Below are positions 7,096-13,739 of a stretch of 15,816 nt of DNA, piece by piece. This stretch comes from Cryomorphaceae bacterium. Its GTDB lineage: Bacteria; Bacteroidota; Bacteroidia; Flavobacteriales; Crocinitomicaceae. A program made the translations under genes and the position numbers. The notes under the pieces were generated by a model. That model was not told where the DNA came from and ran no database searches. It worked only from the letters and a program-made list of their open reading frames with translations. Location of the stretch: NCBI GenBank assembly GCA_021298235.1, contig JAJTDX010000061.1:1-15816 (forward strand), read 5' to 3'. Position 1 is the first letter of the stretch. Every line of letters starts with the position of its first letter.

Positions 7096-8781
7096 ATGAG
7101 AAATTCTGGAATTTGGAAAGTGATCGGGGCATCTTCCGTTGGAACGCTCATCGAATGGTACGATTTCTACATTTTTGGTAGTCTAGCCTCCATTCTTGCA
7201 GAAAAGTTCTTTCCATCTGCAAATCCAACTGCTGCATTTCTGTCTACGCTCGCTACTTTCGCTGCAGGGTTTGTTGTGAGACCATTTGGTGCTTTATTCT
7301 TTGGTAGATTGGGAGATTTGATTGGAAGGAAGCATACCTTCATGGTTACACTGTTACTTATGGGTGGGGCTACCTTCGCAATTGGCTGCATTCCATCTTA
7401 CGAACAAATCGGTTTTCTTGCCCCATTGCTCGTCTTGATTTTGAGATTACTTCAGGGCTTGGCGTTGGGAGGAGAATACGGTGGAGCCGCAACCTATGTT
7501 GCCGAACATTCTCCCGAAAACAGACGTGGATTTTGGACCTCCTGGATTCAGACGACTGCCACCATTGGATTGTTTGTTTCTCTTCTGGTAATTATGCTCA
7601 CAAGGACATCCATGTCGCCTGAGGATTTTGATAATTGGGGCTGGAGAATACCTTTTTGGGCATCTATCTTAATGGTATTGGTTTCATATGTTATTCGAAG
7701 CAACATGAGCGAATCTCCTCTTTTTCAAAAAGTGAAAGAGGAGGGGAGAATTACCAAAAATCCTCTTAAGGAGAGCTTTGGGAAGAAGGAAAATTTCAAA
7801 TTTGTTTTACTGGCCTTGTTTGGGGCTGCTATGGGACAAGGGGTCGTATGGTATACAGGACAGTTCTATGCGATGAGTTTTCTAGAGAAGGTGTGTTATG
7901 TGGATAAAGCCCAATCTGACAGTATAATGACTACTGCGCTTCTGATGGGTACGCCTTTCTTCCTTTTGTTTGGATGGTTGTCTGACAGAATTGGAAGGAA
8001 ACACATCATGTTGTTCGGAATGTTGATCGCTGCCTTGAGCTATCGGCCCATCTACCAGGCGATGTATATGACATGTGATACAAGCTCGTTGACTGTAGTG
8101 AAGGAAGTACATTCTGATAAAAAGAATTTGATAACTTTTCATAACGGAATAAAAGAGAAACACACAGAAAAACTGCATACCGGAAAGGTTGATAAGAAGA
8201 TTTCCAGAGTTTTACCGCCTCAACTGAAATGGAATTTGATCTTGTTGATTTTTATTCAGGTCATCTTTGTGACCATGGTCTATGGTCCTATTGCAGCCTT
8301 TTTGGTGGAACTTTTTCCTGTGCAGATCCGATATACATCCATGTCTCTCCCGTACCACATTGGAAATGGCGTTTTTGGAGGTTTGCTGCCAGCGATTTCT
8401 ACTTACCTCGCTACTCAAGCTAGCTTAGACAGCTCAATTCAGCAGCCTTATTTGGAAGGATTGTGGTATCCGATTGGGGTGAGTTTGATTTGTTTTGTAA
8501 TAGGTGCCTTATTTGTTAAAAGTGATTGGAAAGGAAAGCGTTTGAATTTGAAACAATTACCAATTAAAAAATATACTGGAATCCTCTGGTGGTTACTCGC
8601 TCTTTTGGTGGCTTATTTTGGTGTTATTAAATTAGGCTTACCAAAAATTTTACATCCAAAAGGCACCGATGATATTGTGTTCGGGATTATTATTGTTGGA
8701 ATTCTCACACCAATTGTGACCGTTGGTCTGTCTATTTTTGGATGGTATACGCTTTCGGGTGAATATGAAAAAGAAAATTAG
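7096..8781 (+). CDS. MFS transporter of the metabolite:H+ symporter (MHS, ProP-like) type
   Basis: This is a 561-residue inner-membrane permease. The N-terminal half is typical of the MHS family: GTLIEWYDFYIFGSLA (16-31), the loop motif GRLGDLIGRKH (70-80), RLLQGLALGGEYGGA (117-131) and a second GWLSDRIGRKH (293-303). The family imports small metabolites such as proline, betaine, citrate or shikimate with protons; the substrate cannot be read from sequence. Two features stand out. A charged, Lys/His-rich segment of about 55 residues (roughly 323-379) sits after the ninth predicted helix, and two extra hydrophobic segments (about 496-515 and 527-550) follow the usual twelve. Start is the ATG at 7096, 51 bases after aroB. 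Neighbouring proline dehydrogenase and aroB hint at proline or shikimate, but this is weak. Confidence 0.85.
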   Translation: MRNSGIWKVIGASSVGTLIEWYDFYIFGSLASILAEKFFPSANPTAAFLSTLATFAAGFVVRPFGALFFGRLGDLIGRKHTFMVTLLLMGGATFAIGCIPSYEQIGFLAPLLVLILRLLQGLALGGEYGGAATYVAEHSPENRRGFWTSWIQTTATIGLFVSLLVIMLTRTSMSPEDFDNWGWRIPFWASILMVLVSYVIRSNMSESPLFQKVKEEGRITKNPLKESFGKKENFKFVLLALFGAAMGQGVVWYTGQFYAMSFLEKVCYVDKAQSDSIMTTALLMGTPFFLLFGWLSDRIGRKHIMLFGMLIAALSYRPIYQAMYMTCDTSSLTVVKEVHSDKKNLITFHNGIKEKHTEKLHTGKVDKKISRVLPPQLKWNLILLIFIQVIFVTMVYGPIAAFLVELFPVQIRYTSMSLPYHIGNGVFGGLLPAISTYLATQASLDSSIQQPYLEGLWYPIGVSLICFVIGALFVKSDWKGKRLNLKQLPIKKYTGILWWLLALLVAYFGVIKLGLPKILHPKGTDDIVFGIIIVGILTPIVTVGLSIFGWYTLSGEYEKEN

Positions 8782-8826
8782 GGGCTGAACATTGGGCTTA
8801 AGAATGTGTTTGTTTATTGTTTGATT

Positions 8827-8834
8827 TAAATTTA
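8827..8834 (+). promoter_or_regulatory. -7-like box TAAATTTA upstream of DUF1295 gene
   Basis: It matches TAnnTTTG at all but the last base and ends 7 bases before the ATG at 8842. No -33 element is at convincing spacing, and read-through from the MFS gene is equally possible. Confidence 0.25.
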
Positions 8835-8841
8835 AAAAACT

Positions 8842-9762
8842 ATGTTGTTGACAATTCTACTACTAATTTTTACAGTCATTGTAATGCCTGTTGTTACCTT
8901 TTATTTCGGAACTCCGCTGACTTCAGTGCAATGGGAAATTCTAATTCAGACAATTTGGATAGTTGTGGGTGTGATCATGTATTGTTTTATAGTGGGTGAG
9001 CTGAGTCGAAACAATTCGCAGGTGGATAAATTGTGGAGTATTGTCCCAATCGTATATGTATGGTTTATGACTTGGTCTGGGGGTATGAATGACCGAATGA
9101 TTCTTATGTCTGTTCTTGTGACAATCTGGGGTGTTCGTCTTACCTATAATTTTGCCAGACGAGGGGCATATACACTCAAATTCTGGGCTGGAGAAGAGGA
9201 CTACCGTTGGCAGATACTGCGTGAAAGACCAGGATTCAACAACAAATTTGTCTGGATGCTATTTAACTTATTTTTTATCAGTGCCTATCAAAACGTTCTC
9301 ATTTTCTTGTTCACTTTACCTGTGCTGACCTCCCTTTCGGAAAATGTCTCCGAACTTGGATGGTTGGATTATCTCCTTTCAGGTCTTTTCGTTATTTTGG
9401 TGGCTCTGGAGTTTACAGCTGATCAGCAACAATACGATTTTCAAACTGAAAAACACCGTCGGTTGTCCTCTGGAGAGGATTTGGGGGAATACTCCAAGGG
9501 TTTTGTCGATAAAGGATTATGGTCTGTCGTGAGGCATCCGAATTATTCTTGTGAACAAGCCATTTGGATCGTTTTCTATTTATTCAGTGTCGTTGCAACA
9601 GGAGAGTGGTTGAACTGGTCCATTGCAGGTTGTTTGCTCCTTGTAATATTATTCAAAGGAAGTTCTGATTTTTCAGAAGAAATTTCTTCAGGAAAATATC
9701 CGGATTACTCGGAGTATCAGAAACGGGTGCCAAGATTCGTCCCCAATCCGTTTAAGCGCTAA
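8842..9762 (+). CDS. DUF1295 / steroid 5-alpha-reductase-like integral membrane protein
   Basis: This 306-residue multi-pass membrane protein belongs to the DUF1295 family, related to the C-terminal part of 3-oxo-5-alpha-steroid 4-dehydrogenases and isoprenylcysteine methyltransferase-like proteins. Diagnostic segments are VDKLWSIVP (61-69), ADQQQYDFQ (193-201), GLWSVVRHPNYSCEQ (225-239) and the terminal KYPDYSEYQKRVPRFVP (285-301). In the family the RHPNY region forms part of the NADPH-binding site. The substrate is unknown; an NADPH-dependent reduction of a lipid is a family-based guess. There are about six to eight hydrophobic segments. Its stop overlaps by four bases the stop of the MerR-like gene on the other strand. 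It lies 60 bases after the MFS gene and could be transcribed with it. Confidence 0.85.
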   Translation: MLLTILLLIFTVIVMPVVTFYFGTPLTSVQWEILIQTIWIVVGVIMYCFIVGELSRNNSQVDKLWSIVPIVYVWFMTWSGGMNDRMILMSVLVTIWGVRLTYNFARRGAYTLKFWAGEEDYRWQILRERPGFNNKFVWMLFNLFFISAYQNVLIFLFTLPVLTSLSENVSELGWLDYLLSGLFVILVALEFTADQQQYDFQTEKHRRLSSGEDLGEYSKGFVDKGLWSVVRHPNYSCEQAIWIVFYLFSVVATGEWLNWSIAGCLLLVILFKGSSDFSEEISSGKYPDYSEYQKRVPRFVPNPFKR

Positions 9763-10112
9763 TTCTTATGATTTTTAAGGGAGTGCAACTTTTGTTTAAT
9801 GGCCTCCAGTTTTTTAATTACCTCATCAAGGGGTTGTTCGTTTGATTCAGTATGCGTTTTGGAATCTTTAAGTGCTTTTTTTGCCCCTTCAAGGGTGTAT
9901 CCTTCCAGCTTGACTAAGGTGTAAATTTGATGGAAGACTTCAATGTCCTTCACCATAAACAAGCGGTTTCCTTTGGTGTTTTTCTTTGGACGGATAATCT
10001 TGAATTCTTTTTCCCAAAACCGAATAAGAGATGTGTTGACATCAAACATATCAGCAACCTCTCCAATAGAGTAGTATAACTTGGTCAAATTACCTGGTTC
10101 GAAAGGTTGCAT
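9759..10112 (-). CDS. Small MerR-family transcriptional regulator
   Basis: This cytosolic DNA-binding protein has 117 residues from the ATG at 10112; an in-frame TTG two codons earlier (10118) lies inside the promoter-like box and is unlikely to be used. The MerR winged helix is clear: LYYSIGEVADMF, then NTSLIRFWEKEF with the family's characteristic Arg-Phe-Trp-Glu recognition helix, RPKKNTKGNRLF as the wing, and DIEVFHQIYTLV. The end (EVIKKLEAIKQKLHSL) is a short coiled-coil for dimerisation. No effector-binding domain or metal-binding cysteines are present, as in the small MerR-like regulators common in Bacteroidota. It is divergent from the NlpC/P60 gene across 47 bases, so autoregulation and control of that gene are plausible but unproven. 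Confidence 0.88.
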   Translation of the reverse strand: MQPFEPGNLTKLYYSIGEVADMFDVNTSLIRFWEKEFKIIRPKKNTKGNRLFMVKDIEVFHQIYTLVKLEGYTLEGAKKALKDSKTHTESNEQPLDEVIKKLEAIKQKLHSLKNHKN

Positions 10113-10115
10113 AGA

Positions 10116-10123
10116 CAAATCAA
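10116..10123 (-). promoter_or_regulatory. -7-like box TTGATTTG for the MerR-type gene
   Basis: The minus-strand sequence matches TAnnTTTG at all but the second base and ends 3 bases before the ATG at 10112. A six-base palindrome, GGTACC, lies at 10127-10132 in the middle of this divergent gap and could belong to an operator. Confidence 0.25.
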
Positions 10124-10143
10124 AAGGGTACCGAAATTAGTGA

Positions 10144-10151
10144 TATTTTTG
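10144..10151 (+). promoter_or_regulatory. -7 box TATTTTTG for the NlpC/P60 gene
   Basis: This is an exact TAnnTTTG match ending 8 bases before the ATG at 10160, giving a leader of only a few bases. No TTG at correct -33 spacing was found. Confidence 0.4.
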
Positions 10152-10159
10152 CAACTGCA

Positions 10160-10735
10160 ATGCCGGCTTATTTTCTAAGGCTAAAATATTTGATTTTGGT
10201 TGTCTCTTTTTTCAGTTTAAGAGCACAGGGACAAACGCTTGTTTATCAGGATTCTTTGAATGTAAATGTAGTCAAGGATACTGTTCGTATTGCTCCCGAT
10301 ACAACCTTTGTTCCTCTAAAGAATAGTAAAGAAGTTGATGAATTGATCAGCTTTGCCAAACGCTTTCTTGGAACTCCGTATCGTTATGCGGGAACAACTC
10401 CTTCAGGATTCGATTGTTCAGGTTTTATTTCCTATATATTTGGAAACTTTGGGTTTAGTCTGGTCCATTCGAGTTATGGCATGGCTGAGCTTGGCAAAAC
10501 CGTGAAGTTATCTGAGATTCGACCAGGTGATCTAATGTTCTTTAAGGGCAGTGATGTGAATTCAACCAGGGTTGGTCACGTAGCGATGGTTGTGGAAGTA
10601 TCACCTACGGCAATTAAGTTCATTCATTCTTCCACCTCCAGAGGGGTGACTATTGATAACTTTAAAACCAGCAAGTATTTTATTGCCAGATTTATAAAGG
10701 CAAAAAGACTCGACTGGGGTGAACCTGAAAAATAA
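10160..10735 (+). CDS. Exported NlpC/P60 (C40 family) cell-wall peptidase
   Basis: At 191 residues this is a probable peptidoglycan endopeptidase cleaving peptide stems in the periplasm. Residues 1-24 form a signal peptide (hydrophobic core LILVVSFFSL, then RAQGQ). A short linker leads to the NlpC/P60 domain at about 58-180: FLGTPYRYAGTTPSGFDCSG (69-88) with catalytic Cys86, RPGDLMFFKG (121-130), GHVAMVVE (139-146) with His140, and FIHSS (154-158) with His156. Thus the Cys-His-His triad is intact. No SH3 or LysM domain is attached, so targeting must come from elsewhere. The TAA stop shares one base with the ATG of the next gene (TAATG), giving translational coupling to the queuosine-precursor transporter. 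Confidence 0.92.
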   Translation: MPAYFLRLKYLILVVSFFSLRAQGQTLVYQDSLNVNVVKDTVRIAPDTTFVPLKNSKEVDELISFAKRFLGTPYRYAGTTPSGFDCSGFISYIFGNFGFSLVHSSYGMAELGKTVKLSEIRPGDLMFFKGSDVNSTRVGHVAMVVEVSPTAIKFIHSSTSRGVTIDNFKTSKYFIARFIKAKRLDWGEPEK

Positions 10736-11451
10736 TGGAAATAAATACCCCAAACAGCAAACGTCAGTGGCTTTTTGTAATTCTTGCAGGATTGTTCATT
10801 ACAAATGCAATAACAGCAGAGCTCATAAGTAATAAGTTAATCGAAATTCCACTTAAAATCAATTTGGGATTTTTTGAGCTGGGACCATTTACCACGATTG
10901 TAGGAGTTCTTCCTTGGCCAATTGTATTCATTTTAACAGATTTGTTGAACGAATTTTATGGTGAACGTGTAGTTCGCAGACTCTCTTGGGTAACAGCCGG
11001 ATTGATCTTGTATTGTTTTATTGTTGTGGGGATTGCATTGCTTCTTCCTGCAAAAGAGATTCCTGGAAGTGGTTTGTCTACTGACAGCGAATTTCATCAT
11101 GTTTTTGGTCAGGCACAAAGTGTGATCATTGGGAGTATTTGTGCTTTTCTTATCTCACAATTGATCGATGCGACGCTCTTTCAATGGATTAAACAGAAAA
11201 CCGGAAACAGGTGGATTTGGCTACGAAGTACAGGGAGTACGGTTGTTTCCCAGCTTATTGATTCTTTTGTGGTTCTGTATATTGGATTTGTGCTTCCAGG
11301 GTCCCTCTCATTGAGTGAGTTTTTCAAAATTGCTCCAACAAATTATGTTTTGAAATTAGTTATAGCAATTTTGCTTACACCATTCATCTACCTTGGTCAT
11401 TATGCCGTTAGGAAATACCTTCACGCATCTGGAAGTGATTCAGAGGCATAG
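10735..11451 (+). CDS. yhhQ: Queuosine precursor transporter (VUT/YhhQ family)
   Basis: This 238-residue inner-membrane protein has about six hydrophobic segments. Family landmarks are NAITAELISNKLIEI near residue 20, the TDLLNEFYGERVVRR segment (the conserved D-x-x-N-E-x-Y-G stretch), and the two SQLID motifs (SQLIDATLFQW and SQLIDSFVVLYIGF). The family takes up queuine-type precursors such as preQ0 or preQ1 for the Q modification of tRNA wobble positions. No other queuosine gene is in this window. It begins in the stop codon of the NlpC/P60 gene, so the two are probably one transcript. Its last 31 bases overlap the 3' end of the MFS gene on the opposite strand. Confidence 0.88.
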   Translation: MEINTPNSKRQWLFVILAGLFITNAITAELISNKLIEIPLKINLGFFELGPFTTIVGVLPWPIVFILTDLLNEFYGERVVRRLSWVTAGLILYCFIVVGIALLLPAKEIPGSGLSTDSEFHHVFGQAQSVIIGSICAFLISQLIDATLFQWIKQKTGNRWIWLRSTGSTVVSQLIDSFVVLYIGFVLPGSLSLSEFFKIAPTNYVLKLVIAILLTPFIYLGHYAVRKYLHASGSDSEA

Positions 11452-12596
11452 GTTTTCAAATGAAAAATTAAAAACAAAAGGCATAATACCGCCATTCCTG
11501 CACCGATTAAAAATGCACCTTTGATGGTTTCCATGGTATTCGAATAGATGAGCATAGTAGACAAGGATCCCGCCATGATGCCTAATTCCAGAGCAATAAA
11601 CATAGTTCCTGCACCAACACCTCTTCGTTCTTTATGTGAAAGGTCGGCTGTCCAGGCAAATAGAGTAGGGCTCGACATCCCAGTAGCCAAACCGAATACT
11701 ACTGATGCTAGAATATAAGATTGTACATCTTTTGCAAAGGCAATAAGTACCATGCTGATGGCAAGTATCGACATACCGATAAGAAGTGCTTTCCTTCGTC
11801 CGATTCGGTCGGAAAGCGAGCTCGTCAAGAGGCGTATTACAATTGTCGAAATAACGTAGATTCCGAAGAAGAATCCTTTGTTTGAAATCCCTAAAAAACC
11901 GGAAAGATCAGGTGTCAAAACGAAAATGATCCCCGAACACATGGCGGAGAGGAACATGACGATCGCTGCGGGCAACACTGACGGCTCAAAAACATCTTTC
12001 CAGGTTATTTTTAAGTGTTTTAATTCAAAAGGTACCGGTCTTTCGAGTGTTTCAGTGACTGCATGTAAAAGTATGGCTGCCAATGCTGAAAATATAGCGG
12101 CGATGATAAATAAATTGGTCATACCCAAAGTCAGCTGAATGTAACTTCCAAGAGACTGACCGATTCCGATACCTAGCGAAATAAAAGTTCCCCAAATGCC
12201 CATCCCAGCGCCTCGGTTGTTGTCGGGCAATAAGTCGGTAACGAGGGCGGTCGCACCTGTTGGACTGAACCCGGCACTGAATCCATGGATAAAGCGCAAT
12301 GTTAAAAAGAACCAAACTGAAAAGGACAAGGGGTAGAGTAAGGAAACAATAAAGCAAATAATAATACCCACCCACATGACCTTCTTTCGGCCGATTAAAT
12401 CGGAAAGTTTGCCCGAGAATGGTCTCGAAAATCCGGCTGATATAGTAAATAAAGAAATGACAAGTCCCTTTTGATCCGCGCCACCCAGTGAAGTGATAAA
12501 TTGATTCAATTCCGGCATGATCAGATTAAAGCTGGTCATGAAAAGAAACATCGCAAAAGAAAGTAACCAGAAGTTTCTGGAATAGCTTTGAAGCAT
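11421..12596 (-). CDS. MFS transporter (DHA1-like, 12-helix)
   Basis: This 391-residue major facilitator permease shows motif A in both halves: GKLSDLIGRKK (62-72) after helix 2 and SSLSDRIGRRK (259-269) after helix 8. RFIHGFSAGFSPTGATALVTDLLP (split over 101-124) resembles the helix-4/5 region of drug- or sugar-efflux MFS proteins. Length and twelve hydrophobic segments are ordinary, and the substrate is unknown. Export is more likely than uptake by family resemblance, but this is not certain. The ATG at 12596 has a promoter-like box four bases upstream. The last 31 bases, encoding the hydrophilic tail TYASESLPDA, overlap the end of the queuosine-precursor transporter gene. It is divergent from the L,D-transpeptidase gene. 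Confidence 0.87.
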   Translation of the reverse strand: MLQSYSRNFWLLSFAMFLFMTSFNLIMPELNQFITSLGGADQKGLVISLFTISAGFSRPFSGKLSDLIGRKKVMWVGIIICFIVSLLYPLSFSVWFFLTLRFIHGFSAGFSPTGATALVTDLLPDNNRGAGMGIWGTFISLGIGIGQSLGSYIQLTLGMTNLFIIAAIFSALAAILLHAVTETLERPVPFELKHLKITWKDVFEPSVLPAAIVMFLSAMCSGIIFVLTPDLSGFLGISNKGFFFGIYVISTIVIRLLTSSLSDRIGRRKALLIGMSILAISMVLIAFAKDVQSYILASVVFGLATGMSSPTLFAWTADLSHKERRGVGAGTMFIALELGIMAGSLSTMLIYSNTMETIKGAFLIGAGMAVLCLLFLIFHLKTYASESLPDA

Positions 12597-12600
12597 TCGA

Positions 12601-12608
12601 CGAATTTA
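12601..12608 (-). promoter_or_regulatory. -7-like box TAAATTCG for the MFS gene
   Basis: The minus-strand sequence matches TAnnTTTG except for one T-to-C change and ends four bases before the ATG at 12596. It partly overlaps an inverted repeat, TACCG (12607-12611) and CGGTA (12619-12623), that could serve as an operator. Confidence 0.3.
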
Positions 12609-12635
12609 CCGAGAATTACGGTAGTAACTTTTTAA

Positions 12636-12668
12636 TTTGGGATAATTATCTTAGTGGAGTTAAATTTT
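12636..12668 (+). promoter_or_regulatory. Candidate promoter (TTTG ... TAAATTTT) for L,D-transpeptidase
   Basis: TTTG at 12636-12639 is followed after 21 bases by TAAATTTT at 12661-12668, which matches TAnnTTTG except for the last base. This spacing suits Bacteroidota promoters, and the predicted start falls at or next to the ATG at 12675. Confidence 0.4.
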
Positions 12669-12674
12669 TGACAC

Positions 12675-13211
12675 ATGTGTTTAAAGAGAATGTTCTTGAT
12701 GGTCATATTCATGACAGCGACAGTCGTAGGAACTGGATATTATCTATGGCCGGAGCGACAATTGGAGGCAGGGGCAAGGGTAGATTTTATTCAGATTGAC
12801 AAATCGCAAAGAAAAATGACCTTGTATTACCAAAAGAATCAATTGGCCAGCTATACTATTGCGCTTGGTGCGAATTGGCCATTTTTTATACATCCGGAAG
12901 GACCTAAACGATTTGAAGGAGATTTCAAAACTCCGGAAGGAGAATACTTTATAAATAAAAAGCGTATACATCCAAATTATCACCGTTCATTGAAGATTTC
13001 TTATCCAGCTGATGATCCTGTAGCAAGGAAAAATGGGAAAAAAGCAGGTGGGTTAATTCTTATCCACGGTATAAATAAGAAATTCAATTGGGTTGGTAAA
13101 TTTCAACGATGGGTGGACTGGACGGCAGGATGCGTTGCCGTTACGGATACGGAAATAGAAGAAATTTATGACGCGGTTCCCATGAATTGTAAAGTGGAGA
13201 TCTTGCCTTAG
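12675..13211 (+). CDS. L,D-transpeptidase (YkuD-fold) family protein
   Basis: This 178-residue exported or membrane-anchored protein has an N-terminal hydrophobic segment at about 6-24. The catalytic domain starts with RVDFIQIDKSQRKMTLY (35-51), typical of the YkuD/ErfK fold, continues GDFKTPEGEYFI (82-93), and carries the active site LILIHGIN (127-134; His131) and DWTAGCVAVTD (148-158; Cys153). Such enzymes cross-link peptidoglycan through L,D-peptide bonds or attach proteins to it. The usual S-x-GC-x-R is here T-A-GC-V-A, as in the YafK-like branch of the family, so amidase-like or non-cross-linking activity is possible. Start is the ATG at 12675; a second ATG five codons on is possible. 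It is followed 42 bases later by msrA. Confidence 0.88.
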   Translation: MCLKRMFLMVIFMTATVVGTGYYLWPERQLEAGARVDFIQIDKSQRKMTLYYQKNQLASYTIALGANWPFFIHPEGPKRFEGDFKTPEGEYFINKKRIHPNYHRSLKISYPADDPVARKNGKKAGGLILIHGINKKFNWVGKFQRWVDWTAGCVAVTDTEIEEIYDAVPMNCKVEILP

Positions 13212-13232
13212 GGATGCAGGTCTTCAATCCCT
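13210..13232 (+). terminator. Weak hairpin after L,D-transpeptidase
   Basis: AGGGAT (13210-13215) pairs with ATCCCT (13227-13232) around an 11-base loop, beginning within the stop codon. It is followed by a T-rich stretch that also holds the msrA promoter box. The stem is only 6 bp, so terminator function is uncertain. Confidence 0.3.
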
Positions 13233-13242
13233 TATGATTTAT

Positions 13243-13250
13243 TATTTTTG
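13243..13250 (+). promoter_or_regulatory. -7 box TATTTTTG for msrA
   Basis: This exact TAnnTTTG match ends only three bases before the ATG at 13254. A TTG inside the box could be mistaken for an in-frame start codon (13248), but the ATG gives the canonical MsrA N-terminus. The geometry suggests a leaderless mRNA. Confidence 0.42.
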
Positions 13251-13253
13251 AAT

Positions 13254-13739
13254 ATGCAAAGAGAAGCGACATTAGGGGCTGGATGTTTTTGGTGCATCGA
13301 AGCGTGTTTTAAGGAAATGGACGGAGTGCTGGATGTTTTTCCCGGTTACTGTGGTGGTCAGACACTGCATCCAACTTACGAGGAGGTGTGCAAAGGTACT
13401 ACCGGCCACGCGGAGGTTGCAAGAGTAGTTTATGACGACGAAAAAATAAGCTTTGATGAGCTGCTTGAGGTGTTTTGGTTCGTGCATGATCCAACACAAC
13501 TAAACCGACAAGGATACGACATTGGTACACAATACCGTTCAGTGATCTTTTATCACAATGAAGAACAGCGGATACATTCAGAAGAATACAAGCAAAGGCT
13601 AACAGATGAGAACGTATGGGAAAAGCCTATCGTAACCGAGATTGTTCCACTCGAAACTTTTTATGTCGCGGAGGATTACCACCACAATTATTTTGAAATC
13701 AATCCGGGTACTGTCAATCAGTCGTTCGACCAAAAGTAG
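13254..13739 (+). CDS. msrA: Peptide-methionine (S)-S-oxide reductase MsrA, C-terminus lost to a frameshift
   Basis: MsrA reduces methionine-S-sulfoxide in oxidised proteins. From the ATG at 13254 the protein starts MQREATLGAGCFWC; Cys11 of GCFWC is the nucleophile. Other family motifs present are FPGYCGG, PTYEEVCKGTTGHAEV, DPTQLNRQGYDIGTQYRS and AEDYHHNYFEINPG. The normal MsrA end is absent: after Asn150-Pro151 the frame reads GTVNQSFDQK and stops (161 residues). The -1 frame from 13706 instead continues GYCQSVVRPK and onward to a stop at 13777, the expected family C-terminus including the Tyr-Cys carrying the probable resolving cysteine. One base is therefore missing in or next to the GGG at 13706-13708. 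It could be a sequencing or assembly error, or a true mutation leaving an impaired enzyme. The shifted tail reaches almost to the terminator, as an intact gene would. Confidence 0.93.
   Translation: MQREATLGAGCFWCIEACFKEMDGVLDVFPGYCGGQTLHPTYEEVCKGTTGHAEVARVVYDDEKISFDELLEVFWFVHDPTQLNRQGYDIGTQYRSVIFYHNEEQRIHSEEYKQRLTDENVWEKPIVTEIVPLETFYVAEDYHHNYFEINPGTVNQSFDQK

Noticed and set aside
7882..8178. Minus-strand frame within the MHS transporter
   Set aside because: It has no family signature and no start context, and it lies opposite well-supported coding sequence.
4746..8781. Dedicated proline uptake and catabolism operon
   Set aside because: Proline dehydrogenase is on the opposite strand from the ProP-like transporter with aroB between them, and the transporter's substrate cannot be read from sequence.
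10113..10118. TTG start for the MerR-type regulator
   Set aside because: It lies inside a promoter-like box; the ATG at 10112 is only two codons later.
12052..12375. Long frame on the minus strand within the second MFS gene
   Set aside because: It lies wholly inside the MFS coding sequence in another frame, has no recognisable domain, and the MFS frame is full length with clear motifs.
13248..13253. TTG start for MsrA
   Set aside because: The TTG lies inside an exact TAnnTTTG box and adds only two residues. The ATG at 13254 gives the standard N-terminus.
13701..13720. Programmed -1 frameshifting to make full-length MsrA
   Set aside because: The site lacks an X-XXY-YYZ slippery heptamer and no stimulatory structure was seen before the terminator. 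A lost base is simpler.
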